In this document: one piece after another, positions 6,235 through 8,510 of the stretch
Layout of the letters: each line of letters begins with the position of its first letter
Numbering within the stretch: position 1 is the stretch's first letter
From: Actinomycetota bacterium
GTDB lineage: Bacteria; Actinomycetota; Rubrobacteria; Rubrobacterales; Rubrobacteraceae
Assembly (NCBI GenBank): GCA_020200675.1
Contig: JAIVIG010000384.1
Location: 1 to 8,510, forward strand
DNA length: 8,510 nucleotides
Reading direction: 5' to 3'
Notes under the pieces: model-generated
The model's database searches: none
Seen by the model: the letters and a program-made list of their open reading frames with translations, nothing else
What the model was told of the DNA's origin: nothing
Position numbers and translations under genes: made by a program

Positions 6235-6324
6235 ATGACGCAACCGAACACTCCCGAGGTGCCGTCCACAGGTGCCCCGACGAAGGAAGACGCTACGCGC
6301 AAGCCTCCTAAACGCTTGGTGTGA
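6235..6324 (+). pseudogene. 5' remnant of a gene cut by the insertion sequence
   Basis: ATG 6235 has AAAGGG six bases upstream, a good Shine-Dalgarno sequence. The reading frame encodes MTQPNTPEVPSTGAPTKEDA and then TRKPPKRLV before TGA 6322-6324. From about residue 26 the codons lie inside the left terminal inverted repeat, so only 24-25 residues are native. The Pro/Thr/Lys-rich, disordered N-terminus resembles the cytoplasmic tail seen before the first helix of many actinobacterial membrane proteins, but too little remains to name it. No continuation is visible on the other side of the element, so the rest was probably deleted. It could also be a genuine 29-residue peptide, which is less likely. 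Confidence 0.5.
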
Positions 6325-6327
6325 GTT
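6309..6327 (+). repeat. Left terminal inverted repeat of the IS
   Basis: TAAACGCTTGGTGTGAGTT matches the reverse complement of 7355-7373 at 17 of 19 positions. It overlaps the last codons of the truncated upstream frame and lies five bases from the transposase stop. Confidence 0.8.
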
Positions 6328-6331
6328 GAGA

Positions 6332-7270
6332 TCACCATCCCAGCAAGTCAGCGAAAGCCAACCGGGGGCGTCCAAGCTGGTCGTTGAACCGGATACAGAA
6401 GTTGTGCAATGCTACCCTCGCCGCCAAACGAGCGCGCAAACCACTCAGTTGATGGGGCCGCTCCCCGTGAAGGCCGAAGGTATTCAAGAGCTTGTCGTAA
6501 ACGCTTTCCACGATCTGGCGGAGGCCTGCCACCCATCGCCTGAGTCGCTTGGGCCAGCTTCGCTTGGGGCTGTTGCGTTTGGGCGGATGGACAAGCAGTG
6601 CTCCGTATCGTTCGAGCCAGCGCCGATGGTTTTCGGAGCCCTCGAAACCCTTATCGGCCACGTAGCATCCCGAAGTGGTCGGGCCCACGCTCGCAAGCCG
6701 CGGGCTTGGGTGTTCTCGCGCGGCGAAGAAGGTCTCGGCCATCGGCTGATCGGCGGTGGAAGCGGCCCCGAAACCGAAGCCCGTAATGACCCCCGTGGGG
6801 CTTACAGCCACAAGCAGCCTGAAGCCCTCGTACCATCCCAGCCGATTGCTCCATCCGATGTCGGCGTAACCGGCCAACCATCCCGCGCCTCGATGCTTGG
6901 CGTCCCGAACGGGCATGGCCGCACTATCGAGAGCCTCGTAAGGACATCATCCGTCGATGCCCACCAGCACCTCCGCCAGATGCAGGGCCACCACTTTCTC
7001 GATGAGCCCCACGTGCGAACGCACGGAGCGGTTGCACTGCGAGCGATCGGGCAGGGTAGGGAAAGCGCCGCGCAGTTGGGTGTGCGCGTAGCGGTAGAAG
7101 TCCCGTTCGCTGGCGAATCGCGAAAAGCGAGCGAAGATGGCGAGAGTGACGACCTCACTAGGGCTGAGGGAGGCCTCGGGTCCGGGTGGCCGATCTTTCC
7201 GCGAGCGGGATTTGTAGAAGTCGTCGGTGATAGCGTAGAGTGCGGTGAGGAAGGTGTCCACGTCGAGCAT
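6332..7270 (-). pseudogene. IS982-like DDE transposase with in-frame TGA
   Basis: One continuous frame of 312 codons, interrupted by a single TGA at codon 108 (6949-6947). Residues 1-107 hold the N-terminal helical part, including PSEVVTLAIFARFSRFASER and LPDRSQCNRSV. After the stop the frame goes on as CPYEALDSAAMPVRD. The likely catalytic triad is D115 (EALDSAA), D206 (CYVADKGF) and E255 (LRQIVESVYDKL). All three lie after the stop, so the short product cannot transpose. CGA to TGA is the simplest single change. An internal ATG (codon 119, 6916) would give a product lacking D115. The start ATG 7270 has AAGGAA about 10 bases upstream and is enclosed by a nested inverted repeat. The transposase should cut at the terminal inverted repeats if restored. 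Confidence 0.82.
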
Positions 7271-7333
7271 GGGGAGTCGGTTCCTTTCCCTTCGGAATCG
7301 GGCAGCAAGCCGACTCTAGAGCGTGGACACCTT
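7251..7333 (-). promoter_or_regulatory. Nested inverted repeat enclosing the transposase start
   Basis: On the minus-strand transcript, AAGGTGTCCACG (7333-7322) pairs perfectly with CGTGGACACCTT (7262-7251), which is codons 3-7 of the transposase. Inside, GAGTCGG (7316-7310) pairs with CCGACTC (7280-7274). The ATG lies in the strand between the two stems and the AAGGAA Shine-Dalgarno sequence is in the apical loop, where it can also meet an upstream TTCC. Sequestration of the start in long transcripts is inferred by analogy with other insertion sequences. Confidence 0.55.
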
Positions 7334-7354
7334 TCGCTCAAATACTCGCCAGAT

Positions 7355-7373
7355 AATTCACACCAAACGTTTA
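7355..7373 (-). repeat. Right terminal inverted repeat of the IS
   Basis: The reverse complement reads TAAACGTTTGGTGTGAATT, matching the left repeat at 17 of 19 positions (differences at positions 7 and 17). Confidence 0.8.
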
Positions 7374-7392
7374 AGGCTTTACACTACAGAGG

Positions 7393-7406
7393 TTAGCATT
7401 TGCTAA
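7393..7406. promoter_or_regulatory. 6-2-6 palindrome, candidate operator upstream of the sulfatase
   Basis: TTAGCA-TT-TGCTAA is a perfect 14-bp palindrome with a 2-base spacer, 52 bases before the sulfatase ATG. It overlaps TGCTAATAT (7401-7409), which resembles an extended -10 element. A dimeric repressor site covering a promoter is plausible, but no regulator is known. Confidence 0.4.
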
Positions 7407-7423
7407 TATTTGTACAGAAATAG

Positions 7424-7437
7424 TACCTTCCAAGGTA
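7424..7437. promoter_or_regulatory. Second 6-2-6 palindrome upstream of the sulfatase
   Basis: TACCTT-CC-AAGGTA is a perfect palindrome of the same geometry, centred 31 bp (about three helical turns) from the first and 21 bases before the sulfatase ATG. As RNA it could form only a 6-bp stem with a 2-base loop, which is too tight for a hairpin, so a DNA-binding site is likelier. Confidence 0.35.
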
Positions 7438-7458
7438 TGAGCGGCTGCAACAGATCTT

Positions 7459-8510
7459 ATGAGCAAGAAAAAGGTGATCTTAGGAGCCCTAGTGGGGCTG
7501 GCAGGGTTGCTCCTCTTCGTCGCAAGTTGTTCGGGCCTTGAGACCTCGACATATCAGCCCAACATATTTTTGGTCCTCACCGATGACTTGGATTTCGCCT
7601 CTGCTCAGAAGATGCCCCAGATACGCTCTCGGTTGATCGAGGAGGGCACCTCTTTCGAAAATGCCTTCGTGAGCTTCCCCACATGTTGTCCTTCGCGGGC
7701 TACCATCCTAACTGGCCTTTACTCCCACAACCATGACGTAAAAGGTAATAATCCTCCACAGGGAGGCTTTAGAACGTTTCGCTCCGAAGGGCTAGAGGAG
7801 AACACCATCGCCGTGCGTCTGCAAGAGGCTGGATACCAAACTGCCTACTTCGGCAAGTATCTAAACGGCTATCCCGATGGGGACCCGACCCACGTCCCCC
7901 CAGGTTGGGACGAGTGGTACGGCAAGCTGAACGAGCAGGCTCCCTACAATTATAAGATCAACGAGAACGGCGAGAGAGTCTCCTATGCCAGTGACCCCGA
8001 AGACTTCTTCACCGACGTCCTCTCTAGCCAGGCAACCGATTTCGTAGAGCATGCAACCTCCGATTCTAGACCCTTCTTTGCGTATGTGGCCCCGACAGCA
8101 CCTCATGAGCCTGCAACTCCTGCAGAGCGCCATAAGGGTGCTTTCTCTGACGAGGAGGCCCCCCGACCTCCTTCTTTTGATGAGGAGGATGTCTCGGACA
8201 AACCGTCCTGGGTTAGAGAGATAGGTCGCATCTCTAACGAACAGGACTCCCAGATCGACAGGTTTCACCAAGAGCGCCTGAACAGCATGCTGGCGGTCGA
8301 CGAAATGATAAGCTCGCTGATGCAGGAGCTAGAGGAAGCCGGGGAGCTAGATAATACGTTCATTTTCTTCACCTCAGATAATGGCTTCCATACGGGGGAA
8401 CACCGTATAAAGGTTGGCAAAAGGACACCATACGAGGAGTCTGTCCATGTGCCCTTCTTCGTTAGAGGGCCGGGAGTGCCCGCCGACTCAAAGGTAGAAA
8501 AGCTCATTCT
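7459..8510 (+). CDS. Lipoprotein-type sulfatase (3' end outside window)
   Basis: 350 codons are visible with no stop, and sulfatases usually run to 450-550. Residues 1-24 are a lipoprotein signal peptide: MSKKK, a Leu/Gly/Ala-rich core and lipobox VASC with C24, so the enzyme should be tethered outside the membrane. The sulfatase domain follows. QPNIFLVLTDD (33-43) gives the calcium-binding D42 and D43. TCCPSRATILTG carries the signature C-x-P-S-R, where C76 would be oxidised to formylglycine. FGKYLNGY (about 134-141) and SDNGFHTGEH (D307, N308) complete the metal site. K321 and H330 (HVPFFVRGPG) match the substrate-sulfate contacts. It would hydrolyse sulfate esters; the substrate is unknown. 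ATG 7459 is the first start after an in-frame stop and lacks a clear Shine-Dalgarno sequence. Codons such as TTA, ATA, AGA and AAT are more frequent than in the genes to the left. Confidence 0.9.
   Translation, partial: MSKKKVILGALVGLAGLLLFVASCSGLETSTYQPNIFLVLTDDLDFASAQKMPQIRSRLIEEGTSFENAFVSFPTCCPSRATILTGLYSHNHDVKGNNPPQGGFRTFRSEGLEENTIAVRLQEAGYQTAYFGKYLNGYPDGDPTHVPPGWDEWYGKLNEQAPYNYKINENGERVSYASDPEDFFTDVLSSQATDFVEHATSDSRPFFAYVAPTAPHEPATPAERHKGAFSDEEAPRPPSFDEEDVSDKPSWVREIGRISNEQDSQIDRFHQERLNSMLAVDEMISSLMQELEEAGELDNTFIFFTSDNGFHTGEHRIKVGKRTPYEESVHVPFFVRGPGVPADSKVEKLI

Larger units (their letters stand above)
6309..7373 (-). mobile_element. IS982-like insertion sequence
   Basis: About 1065 bp, bounded by 19-bp imperfect inverted repeats and filled by one transposase frame on the minus strand, which ends five bases from the left repeat. 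Length, the LPDRSQ-NR motif and the one-frame DDE layout fit IS982 as I recall it; an IS5-type assignment is the main alternative. No clear target-site duplication is visible: only TA can be matched directly next to the ends. Inverted similarity continues outward as AAGCCT (6301-6306) and AGGCTT (7374-7379) with a 2-base offset, so the true ends may be a few bases further out. The copy is probably non-autonomous because of the TGA in its transposase. Confidence 0.78.

Noticed and set aside
6947..6949. TGA as a selenocysteine codon in the transposase
   Set aside because: No selenocysteine insertion structure was recognised and DDE transposases have no use for this residue. A CGA to TGA mutation is simpler.
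6272..7396. Plus-strand open frame of 374 codons across the IS
   Set aside because: It is exactly opposite the transposase, has no Shine-Dalgarno sequence or motifs, and the minus strand carries clear transposase motifs.
7861..8507. Minus-strand open frames at 7861-8271 and 8265-8507
   Set aside because: Both are antisense to the sulfatase, whose motifs run continuously through this stretch on the plus strand.
1..8510. CRISPR arrays, tRNA or rRNA genes, known riboswitches
   Set aside because: No regularly spaced direct repeats, no tRNA T-loop consensus in a cloverleaf context, and no ribosomal RNA or known aptamer core were seen by eye on either strand.

Overview
The window looks like chromosomal DNA of a high-GC Gram-positive, most likely an actinobacterium of the Rubrobacter type. 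This is an inference from the strong G/C bias at third codon positions, an LPXTG sorting signal, a GatD peptidoglycan amidotransferase subunit, a YbdK-type carboxylate-amine ligase, and hairpins without T-tracts after most genes. No sequence search was possible, so the genus is a guess.

Layout. (1) 3-1034, plus: the 3' part of a secreted, very acidic protein ending in a sortase LPRTG signal, followed by a perfect 10-bp hairpin. (2) 1235-1936, minus: a PRPP-binding phosphoribosyltransferase with a TTG start. (3) 2121-2507, plus: a PaaI-type hotdog thioesterase, divergent from the previous gene. (4) 2608-4784, plus: a YbdK/GCS2 ligase, a small basic protein and an alpha/beta hydrolase. Both the ligase and the hydrolase lack an internal segment and are frameshifted at the same place. 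(5) 4883-5665, minus: gatD, without its usual partner murT in this window. (6) 5668-6324: a poorly explained stretch with an orphan open frame, a hairpin and the first codons of a small gene cut off by an insertion sequence. (7) 6309-7373: an IS982-like element with 19-bp terminal inverted repeats (17/19). Its transposase is interrupted by one in-frame TGA, and its start codon lies inside a nested inverted repeat. (8) 7374-8510: a visibly more AT-rich segment with two 6-2-6 palindromes ahead of a lipoprotein-type sulfatase that runs off the right edge.

How it fits together. Several genes concern the cell envelope (LPXTG protein, GatD, lipoprotein sulfatase), but they are not one operon. The main theme is genome decay: between 2608 and 7270 there are two internally deleted genes, one IS-truncated gene, one orphan frame and one nonsense-interrupted transposase. 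The IS has no convincing target-site duplication, and the DNA on its two sides differs in composition. It probably marks a rearrangement junction. I see no clearly new multi-gene system. The most unusual signals are the start-codon hairpin of the transposase, the paired internal deletions, and the paired palindromes upstream of the sulfatase.
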